Shown: positions 45,231-58,879 of the stretch, in pieces | Layout: every line of letters begins with the position of its first letter | How positions within the stretch are numbered: the stretch's first letter is position 1 | NCBI GenBank assembly: GCA_021234155.1 | Contig: JAJEKV010000040.1 | Coordinates: 13,160,719 to 13,224,718 of the forward strand | From: Isoetes taiwanensis | Lineage: Eukaryota > Streptophyta > Lycopodiopsida > Isoetales > Isoetaceae | Length of the DNA stretch: 64,000 nucleotides | Direction of reading: 5' to 3' | Position numbers and translations under genes: made by a program | The notes under the pieces: model-generated | What the model was told of the DNA's origin: nothing | Database searches by the model: none | The model's input: the letters and a program-made list of their open reading frames with translations, nothing else

Positions 45231-46369
45231 ACTTCTATATTCTGGGGGGAAATGTCCTGGAAATGGACGGTGGGCATAACGTCGGTTGGATAGAATTTTG
45301 ACGTGGAATTGCGAGGTGCAAGGCGTCTTTTTCCGCTTTTCCTTTTGGGATTTTGGTACTGAAAACGACACGTGGACAGCATATGCGAGAAAAGACTCCT
45401 AGGTCGGTCCATGGTCCCATTTTAGGAATCTGGGCTTTCCTTTGCCCCAATGGCCCCTATCTTCTCGAACCTTTACAACCTATTTTTTTTTTTAATTTCC
45501 ATGCATAACCTCCTTCTCGTTCATTTCCAACCACCAGCTTGCATGTTGGACCCCCTCTCATGCATTCCTTCTTAAACTAAAACAAAAACAATTTGATTTA
45601 TACCTCTTTTCACTCAATCTCAGTCAATCCATCTGCGCACGCGCTCACGCAAGTTCGAAACGTTTATCTTCAACCATGTATTCTGTGAGTCAATCCATCT
45701 CTGCATGCGCTTACACAAGTTCGTAACATTTATCTTCAACATGTGCATCCTTAACTATATCTCCATATACACGAGTCCAAATTTGGACATCAACTTGGCA
45801 TAAATAATTGATTCTCAATTGTTAAATGTCATAGTCGTGAAGTTTTGGTGTTTATTATATGCAATTAGCCATATGACATGGTTTATAGTGGTTGGTGCTA
45901 TCATAACTTTTGGATAAGAACGATGTATATGGCCCGACTAACTGTTTATCGCTCATGCACACTAATAAACAATACACATGAATGGAATTGCAAAACTTTG
46001 GCCAAAAGACTAGTGTATAATAAAAGTATTATATAATATCTAACAATAACGAGCCTAAGCGTTTTTACTATTCATAGTGACTTCTTATAAACTTAAACCC
46101 AACTAGCTTGTTGCAACGTTTCTGTGTCCCAAAAGGACAACTGAAATCATTGAAGCCATCCCCATCTTGGGTTCTCAAATAGCTTGTAAAATACAAGACT
46201 TGGTGGAAGACTCGGGCTACACATTTTAAGTAGGGTCATGGGTCGCACATGGGGTCACGTTCTTTGACCTCTATCTTGACTTTTAAAGCCAATGGCAGTG
46301 CTCACGAAAATCCACCCTCACCATATATTGCATGTTAGTCCTCCATAGATGATTTGACACTTTCTTTTA
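45231..46369. other. No gene; contains a ~70-bp tandem duplication
   Basis: Bases about 45624-45747 hold two diverged copies of GTCAATCCATCT..GCGCT.AC.CAAGTTCG followed by TTTATCTTCAAC. The rest is AT-rich intergenic DNA. It belongs to the original duplication unit, but the copy B counterpart would lie beyond the window. Confidence 0.5.
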
Positions 46370-48600
46370 GTAACAAGAGCAAATAGTGCAGCAATACTTA
46401 GTTTGCCCCATTTTTTTATTACCAGTCATGGGGGAGTCCATCGCAAAACAGAAATCCATTTCGAATCTCAAAACGAGCATAGTCCGACCGCATTTGCCGA
46501 GAAGATGATGTTGAGCCAAGATGTGAAAATACATCTTGAGCCAATGGATTGGAGGGCAAAGATGCCCAAACAGACTCCAACAAGGTTGTATCATGAGGCC
46601 TCTCGAACGAAGTGATGGCCATAAACTGGAACGGATAAGACCCTAGAATAACCTGTGATTGCTGATCAAATGCAGGATCGCCCTGCTTGGGCACAAGGTA
46701 GGAGCATCGAGACAAGGCATCAGGTTTTTCCTGGAGAGGTCTGGGACAGTAGATCACGAAATCAATGTGGATTAATACTTGAGTATGCCACCGGGTCTGG
46801 CGATAGTTTGGCACTCGAGCAGACTGAAAATATTTCAGATTTGGATGATTCATATAGACTGTGACCTTATGAGGAGATCTTTCCAGAAAATGTCTCCACA
46901 TCTCGAAAGAATCAACTATAACCAAGAGCTCCTCATAAATTGGATAGTTGATTTCGGCAGTTTGGTACTTTTGCGAGCAATAAGCGATCGGATATAGCTC
47001 ATGATCATCCCCCTCCTGTGACAGGATACTGCCAAGAGCAAAATCAGAAGCATCTGCTTCGACAAATGGGCGCAAAGTATCTGCATGAGCAAGAACTGAT
47101 CTGTAGTAAAAGCATGCTTGAGGGTAACAAAAGCAGTTTCTGCTTCCATGCTCCATTGAAATGACACATCCTTTGCTGTGAGGCATGTCAGAGGAAGGGC
47201 AATCTCCAAATAATACTGAATAAAACACCGATAGAAGTTGACAAATCCAAGAAGACACTGAATATGTTGGATGGAAGAAGGCGTTTGCCACTCCAAAATA
47301 GTGTTGGCTTTTTCGAGATCCATAAAGACTCCATGAGGAGTGATACGATAGCCAAGAAACTCCATAGTATTTTCATCAAACTGACACTTTTTTAGTTTGG
47401 CATATAATCCATGCTCACAAAGCTTCCGAAGGACCTTCGAACATGCCTCTCGTATTCTTCAAGAGTCTTCGAATAAATAAGAATATCATCCGAATAGATG
47501 ATCACAAAAATGTCCAAAAACTCCCAGAAGACATCGTTGGCCATGTGCTAGAATACTGTTGGAGCATTAATAAGCCCAAAGTGCATAACTGTGTACTCAA
47601 AATGGTCATACCGAGCATGAAATGCTATCTTTTACTCACACTCTCTCAGATTTGGATGAGATTATGGGCACCCCAAAGATCAATCTTCGTAAAATAGCGC
47701 ACATCCTGGAGCCGCTCCAACAGCTCTGGAATTAGCGGAAGCGAAAGGTAACTGTGATCTTGTTGAGGCCATGCTAATCAAATCGTCCTCCTTTTTTACA
47801 AAGAATATGGATGCTCCAGCTGGGGACTGAGAATGTCAAATGACGCCACTAACTAGATTCTCCTCAATATAATCTCGCAAAACCTTCAACTCAACGAGAG
47901 ATAGACCATATATCAAACCATAAGGTAGCATCGCCAATACTTCCAACCTCCCAAACTCTGACTCCACTGATGTAGAGATAAAAAATTCCTTACTCACCTT
48001 ATTATATGGAATATGCCCTTCATCACGTATGGGAGGAATCTCAGAAATGGTGGCCAGCCGTCGAGAGTTTCCTATTACTTGGATCGACTTCTGGAGTTTT
48101 CTGACTGATTTGGGTGCTTAACAGGATATCCACAAGCAATGGCCAGATCCTCCACAGTAGAGGCCAAGATTGGCCTCTCTCCGGCGCTACTTCTCAGCTG
48201 CCATTAAGGGACCTCGAACTGCACAATCGATCTACATGGACATTGGACTATCTGCCTCAGAGATGCCGGATGGAGCAAGCCTGGTACTACAGGTGCTTTT
48301 GGGGAAAAAGTCCGATGGTGTCTTTCATGTCTCCACTCAAATAGACGATTATCACAATGAACTACAAATCTGAAGTCCTCTTCTAGCATTTTGGGGTCTT
48401 CCATAGATAATAACATGTCCTTGACATCCTCACATAAGTCCCTTCGAAAATAATCTCGAAGTGCAACATCATTTCAGGCTGTATCTTAAGCAATTTGACA
48501 AAATTTTGATGTATATACTAAAGCTGGACGAGAACCTTGCTTGATATTTTCGTAGCAGTTGTGTGCTGCTATTTGGTACCTCCAAAACATACCTCGAGCT
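46370..48600 (-). mobile_element. Ty3/gypsy LTR retrotransposon fragment, broken in many places
   Basis: Minus-strand reading shows, from right to left, a gag-like piece (about 48200-48500), reverse transcriptase with a YSDD box (about 47480), then RNase H (VEADASDFALGSIL, PIAYCSQK) down to the N-terminal part of the integrase region near 46420. Order and motifs fit Ty3/gypsy. No LTRs were recognised at its ends. It has many breaks and is an old, inactive copy. Its right edge lies at the junction with duplication copy B. Confidence 0.85.
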
Positions 48601-48617
48601 CAATAATAAAAGATGTG

Positions 48618-49509
48618 GACATATTAATATCCCAATTGGATAGTAAGAGGATGTATGCCACACTCTAGAGAAGCTTATTATTAAGCTCGAGTCCCTCCTT
48701 ATGGAGGGAGTGATCCTTGTACCTTTATATTGATGTAAATTGTAGGGATATCATGGTTGCTTGGGAATACAATATTATGCCATGTTAGAATAAGCTTTTC
48801 CTATGGGGATGAAAATGCTAGACCTTCTTTATGTTCCTGTATAATGTATCTAGATAAGCCATGTTTGGATGCCATGGTTATTGGGTCAAGGTTGCATTAT
48901 GTTAGCATGTACTTGTTGCATATTTAACATCATATTGTAGTAGAACATAAATGTGGATCATATTCAACCATATCATTGCAAGTGTTAGCATTATTCCCGT
49001 AAATGCATAGAAATGCATGTGAATTATGACTTTGATTTTTGGATCATACAATGATAAATATGGTTTAAACTTCCGACATGTGGGGCATGTGCTAACTTTA
49101 ATCGACACATGAGTGCATAATCTCCGGGCCGGATTCCATTTGCAAAGGGTTTGATTCGCAATTGTTTCTTATTTCTGACACCGGGCTGTCTCACCCTAGC
49201 AAAGGTGCTTTGTCGCTACTACATGGTTTGGAAGTGCTCCCCTAGTGTTGGACGCAGCTAGGAGGGTGTGTACACATGAGGCTTACCCCGCCGCTTATAT
49301 CATAAGTGCTACACAGTTGATGCACATAGTCATATTATTAGAGCTATAAGTGTTCTTCCCTTACATGATGATGTCAAGAGCACCAATTGTGCTCTTGGTA
49401 CTTTTTTGTATGTGGTGGTGGTTTTGCTCTAGTGGATTGGTTTTTTCCGCAAGACTTTTTGTAGTCTTTTGAGTAGCCTTTAAATTTATGTATGTGGTGG
49501 GTGGTTGTG
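48618..49509 (+). mobile_element. LTR part, copy B (right half of the LTR at 28119)
   Basis: Copy of 29075-29979, starting inside the LTR and running to the MULE B target duplication. The first ~950 bp of the LTR is absent here because the duplication begins inside it. A fossil fragment. Confidence 0.8.
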
Positions 49510-49518
49510 CTCTAGGAC

Positions 49519-50175
49519 GGCTTCAGATACTTTTACCATTGATTCGGTGATCCCGGAGATAAATTTATCGCCTCCGGATCCTGTTCTCTCGACGGGTCCG
49601 CTGGGGAGACCCTCGCTCGAGGTAATGCATGTATGCCAATACCGCCCCTGCATCATCCCCGCCGCCCAAACCTCGCGGGTAATCGCTGGCCGCCCCGCTG
49701 CTGTGACATCCCCGCCTCGATCATCCACGCTATCCCTCCTCCCGATCCCCATCGCCGCTGGCTGTTAACGGCGGATTTATATCCGCCGAGGTGACTTCGC
49801 CTCGATTCTCGCGACTTCGACAGCCGATCCCTCCCCTCCCGGATCACTCCGCCGTAGCCGAGCACCCGGGCGACTCTATCCGCCGAGTTGATCCCCACCT
49901 CCGATCCCCGCACCCCGACGCGAGATCCTCCTCCTGACGGGCCAGGCTGATAACGGCGACGCTTATCCGGGCCAGGGTGATCCTCCTCCGGATCACCGGA
50001 AAGTTGCGAATGAGTAACGGCGGATCGCTGGTCCGGCCAGGGTGATCCCTCGGGATCCCCGCACCTCGTGACGCTGATCCCTCCCTCCCATCTCAGAGCT
50101 GATAACGGCGACGCTATCCGGCCGGTGATCCTCTCCTCCGGATCCCCGATATGGTGATGTGGATCCCCGGACTTG
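49519..50175 (+). repeat. MULE B left terminal inverted repeat
   Basis: Pairs with 56593-57272. The modular structure is recognisable (GATAACGGCG..GCTATCCG repeated), but nearly every GATCCC box is altered relative to copy A. Confidence 0.85.
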
Positions 50176-50885
50176 GATCCCGTGTCGGGTCGGCCGTCGC
50201 TTACGGGGGCTTATCCGCTGGGATCCCTCCGATCACCCGTCCGGTGAGTGGATCCCGCCCTCCGATCATCCGCCCGCGGGTCGGTGGAGAGCCGACGCGG
50301 GATGTCGCCGACGGAGGCGGGAGTTATTCTCCCCGCCGCTAGGATGCACTGAAGCCGGTTTGTCAGTCACCATTAGATCCGTGATTTATACCGCCCTCCC
50401 GATCCCATAAAGAAAGACCTTTAATTTTATAATTAAATTCGGACAAAAGCTATTAATGACGATGCGACGCGGGTACAATCCCCGCCCACCACATAGCGCT
50501 CGGGATACCGAGGATTCGTGAAAGCACCGCCGATGTCGAAGAGTCCAAGTCGGGCGCAGTAACTCTCGCGTGGGCGCCCTGATTCCTCTCGCGGTAATGC
50601 TGGTTTTTGTCCGGCGACGCACCATTAGCGCCATGAAATCGCTTACCTCCTCAGATAACGGTTACGGAGGTAAAATCGATCTTTCACTCGCTTTTATCAA
50701 GTTTTTACTATTTCCTACTATTTTTACTAAATCTTACCGTGGCTTTTGCGATGGATCTAATCCTTAACCCTCGAAGTGGGCCTCAACACTGGGCCTTTGG
50801 TAGAATCTTTGTCTTGACTCAGCGCCGCTTCATATGCCTCCGGGATTCCGGAGATCCCAAGACCGGGGCCGGAATCGATGTCGAG

Positions 50886-53130
50886 ATGGAGTCCCCGGCC
50901 GGCCAGGGGCAACAAAAATTGGATGAAGGGGAGGAAAAAACGTGGGGAAGAATACGAGGAGGAGGTGAAAGAACGAAGTTTCGTGGACGCCAACCGGCCG
51001 GGCGATTTGAATGAGGATGGGGCCAAGAAAGGAGGGTCAGGTCATAGACGAAGCCTGATTATAGTTACGAGAACCAAGAGGCCCCCGACACGCTATTTAT
51101 CACCGGCAAAGAGATGGAAGTGCTTAGTTGATGATCGCAGACCAAAACTTACTCCGTGAAGGTTGAGCTCGAAAATCATGTGTTTCGAAAGTGCATGCCT
51201 TGCTTGATAGGTGGCGGGTTCCCGATGCGCCGAGGGGAAGGATCCCAAATCGAATTCATTTGCCCAATGCAGCCCGCCAAGATCTAATGCCAATCAAGAA
51301 GAGGAGTTATGCAAAGATTTCGTGGGCTGTAAGCATGGATCCGCACTATAAATATGCCCACAACCTCACCTAAAAAATTGCAGAGGGCCGTGAGAAATGT
51401 CGAGTGGTGGGCCGATGAGCAAATTGAAATGGGTCTTCTCGATAAGAGCCAAAGAGAAGCCTTCATTAATTTATGTGTCCAGAGGAAGAAAGCAAGTGAA
51501 TTGGAAAGCCAACAATTGCGCATCGAGGAGATAAAGGCACTGGATCAGGCAGAAGCACCAAAAAATTTAATCTCCGATGATGAGCTTTGGCCTCCACTAA
51601 CCAAAGAGCGTGGAGCAAAGCCAATTGACTGGATGATGTGAGCGAGGAGGTGGCTGCAGTAAAGTAAGTATTCGTCCCTTTGCCTAAACCCCGCCTTTGC
51701 CTAAACCGTGGTTGCCAAAGCCGTGCCCAAAAATTCTCGAGGTAATCATGCTGACCCAAAAACCCCAAAACCTCCTCCTAAATCCATCAATTCATGGCCC
51801 CTAACCGGATCCCCGCTGAAACCGAAAGCTCAAGATAATATTCCCAAGCCCAAAGAAGATTATGTCAGATCATTTGTACTGGCCGATCCACATTTTCTAG
51901 ATTCGCTTTTGGACTACCAAAGAGGTGTTGATGCCGCATCGATGGCGCTGCCCCTTCACATTAAATTTCCTCGGTGGTGGTTGAGAGCCCTTCATCAAGG
52001 TCGGCAAAGAAGTCGCAAGAAATGTCGAAGTTTTACATCCAAGAAGCCGAGGCCCTAAAATTTATGACAATCCCTTCCGCCTCTGGATCCGAGAGCATGT
52101 GGGACTCCTGGGATTGCATTGGTTCTTATCTCCCCGTAAGTTTTAAGTTCTTAAGTTTCTTCAATTTCAGCTTTTCATTGCACTCAATTGCTCAATTGGT
52201 TGTACAGGTAATTCCAAGACTCAATTCCTATCCGTAAAAGGTGTCATCATGTCTTCTTGCATCCCGGCCGCGCCGGGCCGTTCTTGAGTGGAAGCAAGGG
52301 TTGGCTGGTGGGGCTTATGAGCAGTTTGCCAAGCTCATCCCCGACAACCCGCTTGGTAGGGCACTGGTGGGAAGATCCGCACAAAGACAATTCTATTATA
52401 TTCCCCACAATGCCGGGTAAACTCATCACTTGATTATTTAAGTTTTAAATCTATTTTAATTGCCTTTCAATTTGCTATTTCTAGTGGCCATTGGAGCCTT
52501 TTCATCTTAGTGGATCGATGGCTCGGCGTGGTGCTCGGGCTTGAAAGCCCGCCTTTGCATTCTCGCAGACCTTGATTCATATGCTCCCTGCATGCATCTA
52601 CCCGAGAATTTGTGACATTAAAGTATTCCTCTCTATCTCAAATATTTAATCTTTTTTGCATTATGATTGAAGCTAATTTCTTCTTCATACTTGCGCATTC
52701 CTCACGCACGTTGTTTAAGAGGTGGAGGCATGAGGAAAGTGCATTGCATAATGCACCCTCAGATTCCATTAGAAACTCCCCAACAAAGACAATAATTCTG
52801 GACTGCGGGTGTGTATGTCATAAATTATGTGAAGAAATTTGTTAAAGACATCGCTGGCAAGGAGGATAATGTGAGTCTTTGAGTTTATGTTTGTTGTTTT
52901 TTTTTGTGTGCAAATTTTCTGCTCATGGCTAAATTCATGTTTTAATGCGCATTCTCGATTAACCGCGGATTGGTTCAAAAAGAAGACATAGATTGCATGA
53001 GGTCGCTTCAAGATAATGCCCGTAAACTACACTCCATTGCTTGGCCGCAGTGGAAGTCCACCTTTTACTTACCCTGTGGTGACACGGGTGATAGCAGGAT
53101 CCGCACGCTTGTCGGGTACATGGTCCTTGA
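50886..53130 (+). CDS. MULE-borne Ulp1-like peptidase gene, copy B; frames disturbed
   Basis: Colinear with 31384-33621. Open pieces that are broken in copy A read through here, for example the N-terminal segment at 51354-51641 (EQIEMGLLDKSQREAFINL.. to ISDDELWPPLTKE) and the catalytic His exon (GHWSLFILV near 52487). The Cys exon is changed here (GGACTGCGGGTGTGTATG near 52800 against GGACTGTGGTGTG in A). This complementary pattern argues that a common intact gene underlies both. Coordinates are approximate at the 5' end. Confidence 0.7.
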
Positions 53131-53527
53131 CATTCGGTAAAGATCTAAAAATTTTGTGAATGTGAATATCTCAAAAAACTTTGAATGTGAATATTTTCTT
53201 GAATGTGAATATCTGGAACACTTGAATGTAATTCTCTTGAATGTGAATATCTTCTTCAAGACTTCAATGTCAAAACTGGAACATTTGAATGTAATTTTGG
53301 CTTTTGAGTTAGTGTAATTTTATTGTTTTATGATGGTGCAATGGCTCAATGCACCAAAGATTAATGCTTCAAAGCTTCCACCATAGTTTCAACATCAAAG
53401 TTTATTATTGCCACTGTTCCAAGACATATTCCAATGGTTAATAATATATTCATAATTTCAATGGTTAATATAGTCATAATTTCAATGGTCAGCCTATGAT
53501 AACTAATATATTAACATGTTCAATGCT

Positions 53528-53737
53528 GTGATCCCGGAGGGCGGGATCAGCAAGCAGGCGGACGGGGGATCCCGGAGGACGGGATCTATTTTTAAGGGGT
53601 GTGTGATCCCGGAGGACGGGATCACCAAGCAGGCGGACGCGGGATCCCGGAGGAGGGGATCACCAAGTAGGCGGACGCGGGATCCTGGAGGAGGGGATCC
53701 CGTTTTTGTTAGTGTGTGATCCCGGAGGACGGGATCA
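53528..53737. repeat. Internal minisatellite, copy B (clean version)
   Basis: Units read clearly as GTGATCCCGGAGGACGGGAT, CACCAAGCAGGCGGACGCGG and GATCCCGGAGGAGGGGATC. In copy A the same units are damaged at the CAGG and CGCGGGATCC sites. Copy B is the better guide to the true unit. Confidence 0.88.
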
Positions 53738-55452
53738 AATTACAGGCCTCTATGGCTGCATTAGTCTCTTGGTTGGAGTGAGGGTACATCCTTGTAGCCA
53801 ATACCCATTGGCAAATGTTTTTGGTCCACTCCTTACTCATGTAAGCCGCCAACTTGGGGTATTGAGGATACTTCCTCAATAAGTCTTCCAATTTCCTAGT
53901 TGCCTCCCTCCCATCGCCTCCCCTATACTCTTCATCGCACACATTGTCCCCTAGAGGACCTTCTCGGGCCTCTGCACATAATGTAACCAAGTTCCTTGAA
54001 CAGATCGTTACGTACCACCTTGTTCTTGATGTTCTTCTCAAGAACCACTTTATCCAAGCCCTCCCTCACGTACATATGCAAATTTGCACGGGCACACTAG
54101 GAAAACCTATGAAATTAAAACAATGTTAGTGCAGCTTATGATTTGCTTCCCAAGGATTAGAGTTTGACAAGTTACTTTTTCACGGCCTTTATCTCAAAGA
54201 TGGGCATCATCCGTAATGATGCAAGAAGGTTGCCAATCGTGATCATCTCAAGATAAGGACCTTTAGTGCTTGCATCCACTTTGTTATAGCTCCACTTTTG
54301 AGAATTGGTATTAACGTAAGCCAATGGTAAACCATTGGAATACTCATCAAAGGCTAGAAGTGTGAAAAGATAGAATCAAGATTAAACCATACACAATAAT
54401 CAAATCAACACACAATAAAAGTTGAGGAAGAACCGCACCTCTTGTCGTTTGTTTTGAAAGTAGAGTCCATGCAAATGGCTTTGTTCTTGCCAAATTTCAA
54501 CATGGACTCCCTTTGGATTGAGTCATAACTCCTAATTGAAACAAGTCTCCTTGCTCATACATGAACACGTAATCTTGATGTTGTTGAACCCACATGTCAA
54601 TGCTAGTGGGAAGATCTTCATGTAGCTTCCATGTGTTACTTAACAACTCCCTTTTCAATATTGTACACGCCCGGAATTTTCAACACATCATCCCTACACA
54701 TGCTTTCCCGCCCATTCACTTCAAGTCTCAACCTCCACCTCTCTTCATGCATGTTCATGACACTACGTATGCGGTGCCATTGACAAGCTTCGCCTTTACC
54801 CATTCCCTCAATTCTTGTGAGATCCGTGGTGCTAGCTTGAACTTAACTCCGTGTTCTTGCTCGTAATCAAGCTATGCCCGGCAAATCTTTCAAGCATCGA
54901 TGCTTGATTGATTATGGTACTACTATGCCGTAACCTCATGTCTTTTTACAAGTACCGACACGCTTTGATCAGGCATGCTCTAACATTTTGTATGAGTGAG
55001 AGCTTATTCAGCTGTTTTGGATCCATTCCATTTTGCTATTGCTATACGATACAATGTGTTTTTCTTGCCTTTTCTCAGTATTTCAGAAAATTTATATGTT
55101 TCTACTATTCGGCTTGAAACTTTAGGGAGCCTGAATGGCTTATCTCAGATATCATCTTTACATCATCTGGTTACTAGGTGGGTGGACTATGTATAGAGCA
55201 TTCAAGTTATATTTGTAGCTTGAGGAAAATCGATTTTTGTCTCCTGTAGTATTCTACTACCCAGGAAGATGTTGATTTTGATCCTGTAGTACTAGTTAGT
55301 TGGAAGAAGATGTTGAGGAAAATATATGAGTACTTAAGCTTCAAGTATTACATTAGATCCATAAGGGATCCTTTGTACTTCAAGGTTATCTGATCCTTAT
55401 GGGATCTCTCTGATGTAATTCTTCCTATCTGAATAAAAAATTTTCTTACCTT

Positions 55453-55505
<53 letters not shown>

Positions 55506-56314
55506 CAGAGGATGGGTCAACAAACCTACCATGGCAGGGCAAACCTTGGATATTCTTGTGATCAAACCCATAATAAGTGATATGTGAAAATTCTGGAAGG
55601 AAATAGAGCTGCTTGATTGTGAAATGGCACTGGCAGCCCCTACGTATGCCCTCTCCCCTCTCAACCCTTTTCCTACGTGTGCCCGGTGGACGTGGTCTTT
55701 CCTCAACCACATGAGTGTTTGCTGTCTTGTCTTGAGGTCCATATGAACACCAATATCTGTATTGTGCATTACAAGTTAGTTTTCATCTACTAGGTGTAAT
55801 CTTAATGACAAGCACCTCAAATGACTTAAAAAAGCAAGAATTATAATCAAACACATAACCTATCAAACACATAATCTTGGACTCATGATTTAAAACACAA
55901 ACACATGAATCAAACCAATACCTCTTCAACGTCATATAGGAATCCTTGTAGGGTCTTTTTAACACTCTCGTGTAATCGAACTTCTTAGATAGAAATTGGC
56001 GTGTGCTTCACAATTCCTCTCGCCCCCAAGAACGAAATCTTGGACCCGGGTCAGTATGGATGTAGCAAGTCCAAACAAGCATCCGCCACCCCTTGAATAT
56101 CGTACAAAATGCTCTTCAGATACCAATGTAAGTTGCCATGATCAAACAAAGCCTATTTGAGGTGTTTCGGTCAGATTTCAGCCCTAAGCTAGAAATAAAA
56201 ACATTAAACACAAAATGACAACGCATTGTTTAAAGCCCTTGAACTTACCTCTTCTCCTCTAACTCGGCCCATAGTCGCCTGAGCCTACGTACCCGCATTG
56301 GCGCCCTCCTCCAT
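53738..56314 (-). CDS. MULE transposase gene, copy B; interrupted by a retroposon
   Basis: Colinear with 34219-36781. It preserves GTRRKRVERGEGIRRGCQCH and HITYYGFDHKNIQGLPCHGR, the IITDDAH catalytic Asp, and the C-terminal QYPKLAAYMSKEWTKNICQW up to ETNAAIEA. Exon 1 is damaged near 56262-56300 and the first Asp region (54440-54560) has changes. The poly(A) insert (54853-55500) is at the same site. The reading again ends in the minisatellite. Confidence 0.82.
54853..55500 (+). mobile_element. Poly(A) retroposon, copy B
   Basis: Copy of 35326-35960 with a longer A tract (~46). The right-hand AACTCCAG is exact at 55501-55508; the left-hand one reads AACTCCGT at 54845-54852, one of the CAG-site changes. 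The 3' ~470 bp (55020-55455) is nearly identical to copy A. Confidence 0.8.
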
Positions 56315-56592
56315 GCCTCGCTATTTCCGACATCAACACGCAATGGATGAACCACACTCGTGATGGTGATCCCGAGGGTGGTCTCAACGCCCATGTGTTT
56401 TCATTGTATTGGTTTGTCCGCGCATGGCGGGCAAAATTCAAACTTTGACCACCGATTAGTCCACGCCGCCATCTCCACCGGCCCAAACGCTTTTCATATT
56501 CTCGCCTCCTAATCATTGTGGGCAAATGACGGGTGATCCCCGAGGACGGTGATGGTCAAACCACCCTGGGCTTGCATCTAACAAAGAATTCC

Positions 56593-57272
56593 CAAATCAC
56601 GGATCCACGCCACCATATCGGGATCCCTGAGGAGGGGATCACCACGGGGATAGCGCCCCGCCGCTATCAGCCACGGGGTGATCTCGAGGAGGGCATCCCC
56701 GTCCGCAGCCCCTGTGGGATCCCTGAGGAGGGGATCACATAGGCGGATAGCGCCCGCCGCTATCGCCTGTGGGTGATCCCGAGGAGGGGATCCGGTCCGG
56801 GTGCCTGGGATCCCGAGGAGGGGATCACCTCTACGATAGGGTCCGCCGTTATCAGCCACCACGGGTGATCCTGTGAGGAGGGATCCAAGGCCCGGTGCCC
56901 GGGATCCCGGAGGTGGGGATCAACTCTATGGATAGCGCCCGCCGGACGGGTGATCCCGGAGGAGGGATCCGGCCCCGGGTGCCTGGGATCCCGGAGGGGA
57001 TCACCTCGGCTGATATCGCCCGGGGCACAGTAATGCTACACCGGGGATCCTGTGAGGAGGGGATCGGGTGGATGATCCCTGAGGGGATCTCCGAGGGCGC
57101 GAACGCCGCTGACATTGCACGGGATTTGGACACGGGATGGTCCCGCCGACGCATGCCCGGCCATTCTCGTAACGGGTCCCCCAACGGACCCCGCCGAGAG
57201 ACCCCCGGATCCCTGAGGACGGTAAATTTATCTCCGTGATCACCGAATCAAGGGTAAAAGTATCCCCGAGCC
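56593..57272 (-). repeat. MULE B right terminal inverted repeat
   Basis: Copy of 37058-37760 with the same modules but many altered boxes, such as CCCGAGGAG or CCTGAGGAG for CCCGGAGGAG. The outer part (57200-57272) matches copy A best. Confidence 0.85.
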
Positions 57273-57280
57273 CCTAGGAC

Positions 57281-58879
57281 TAGGTTTTAAGTCCATCCAT
57301 GTACTTTTCTATTCTTTTGAGTAATAAAGGTCAAAGTTCATCAAAAAAAAGGGAGATCTAGCTATTTTTATCTACAACAAGACAAAAGAAAGAAAGAAGG
57401 AAAAATTGAACCAATTACTGCTAAAAAGAAGCGATAATCAAAAGTTCCATAAAAAACAATAAACCGATTGAACCTAAACCTTTTGAAATGCAGAGGGAAA
57501 CCCTATTTGTGTTCACACCTTGTTGTAGTAAAATACATTGGGGGACTATGTAAGATCAACTATGTCAAGCAGAGGAGATCGGAGAAGGGAGATCATGAGC
57601 TCAAAATGTAGTATGAGGCTAACTTATTTACTTCTAATTTTTTTTTTTTTTGTTTATGCCTTTATTGCAAACTTTCGTATAGTATTCATGGATACTTTTC
57701 CTTTGATTTTCAATATAAGGCAAAGTAGATCTAATTTCAACCTCTGAATCTCCCCCTTTTCTGACCCTTTTATTTTATAGATGTCTAAAGCCCTGCAATT
57801 CTGTCTAGACAAACTTTTCTTTTATTAAACCCCTTTTGCTCCTTCCTCGAGAAGTTCTTATGTGTGGAACCATTGTACATTGGCTAAGCCTTTTGTTGTT
57901 TGATGCATCATTCTGTATAGCTAGTGTACCTTTCCTTTTCCTTGTCATAGCACTAGTGTACCCCCAACATTTCTCAATCCATGGCACATTTGGCCAATCT
58001 CATGCCCTTCAAAAACCTTACCCTTCAAGAAGTCTAGATGAAGGTTTATTACATGATGTAAGCATCAAACCAACCAATGGGCAATCATTAGCTGGAATAA
58101 TTTCGTCATTCTTTCATGTTTCTATCGAGAGACTTATGTGTGCCATAAAATTTAGGGAAATTTCCAACTATACTTCTTCTCAAGTTTGTAAACCATTCTA
58201 GAATTACCCTCCAAATCAAGAGCATTTTTATAATGAGGGTAATATACTTTTTGTGACTCCTTCAAGTTTTAAAATTTATCTTCACAAACTGATAGATTAA
58301 GATAATTTCAACAAGTTTTATACTCATTTGAATTGTTCTTTATAACACGTTTTAGAACACCGTGATGTTGAAAATTTCAGCTCGCTTTTAGATCATTCTA
58401 TCGCTACTAGATAGGTATACTCATCTATAAGTTTGATGAAAAGCACCTTTCATTTGATTGTTGGTTTGAGCCAAATAATTTTGTTTCTTTCTTGGGGTAT
58501 TTTTGAAATATTTACAAACTTGAGGGGTATATTAGAATATTTCCTAAAACTTTTGGGACGCTTTTCTTAGTCCCGTCACAACTAGTTCCTCGAAGTTGGA
58601 TGGCTAGAGTGTTGATATGTGTTCAGAGAGAGAGAGTATATTATCTATTTTTTTTTCTTCTTCCTTGTAGAACCTCCAAGGACTCTCCATGAGCACATGG
58701 GTGCATGTTTCCATTTCTAATAGATTTGTTATGCTTTTAAAAGAAAATGAATAATGATAAACACAATTCCACACTACAAGAAAATTTGGTGGGAATATAT
58801 ATTTATAGAACTTAAGTACATATAAAACAAAGAAGAAAATAAAAATTTGGAGAATGAGAATGAGAATGAGAATGATTTT
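57281..58879. other. AT-rich DNA right of MULE B; no gene
   Basis: Copy of 37770-39381, nearly identical, with a shorter poly(T) at 57639 and the CACTA-like end at 58772. No gene. Confidence 0.6.

Larger units (their letters stand above)
49519..57272. mobile_element. MULE B, copy of the element at 29989
   Basis: Same insertion site (CTCTAGGAC at 49510-49518; a damaged copy at about 57273-57280) and same content as MULE A: inverted repeats, Ulp1-like gene, minisatellite, and transposase with retroposon. It is a duplicate by segmental duplication, not a separate insertion. Compared with A it shows very many small differences at GC-rich sites; neither copy is consistently the better one. Confidence 0.92.

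Noticed and set aside
48114-48373. Plus-strand frames at 48.1-48.4 kb as host exons
   Set aside because: The minus strand of the same stretch reads as gag of the Ty3/gypsy fragment, which explains it.
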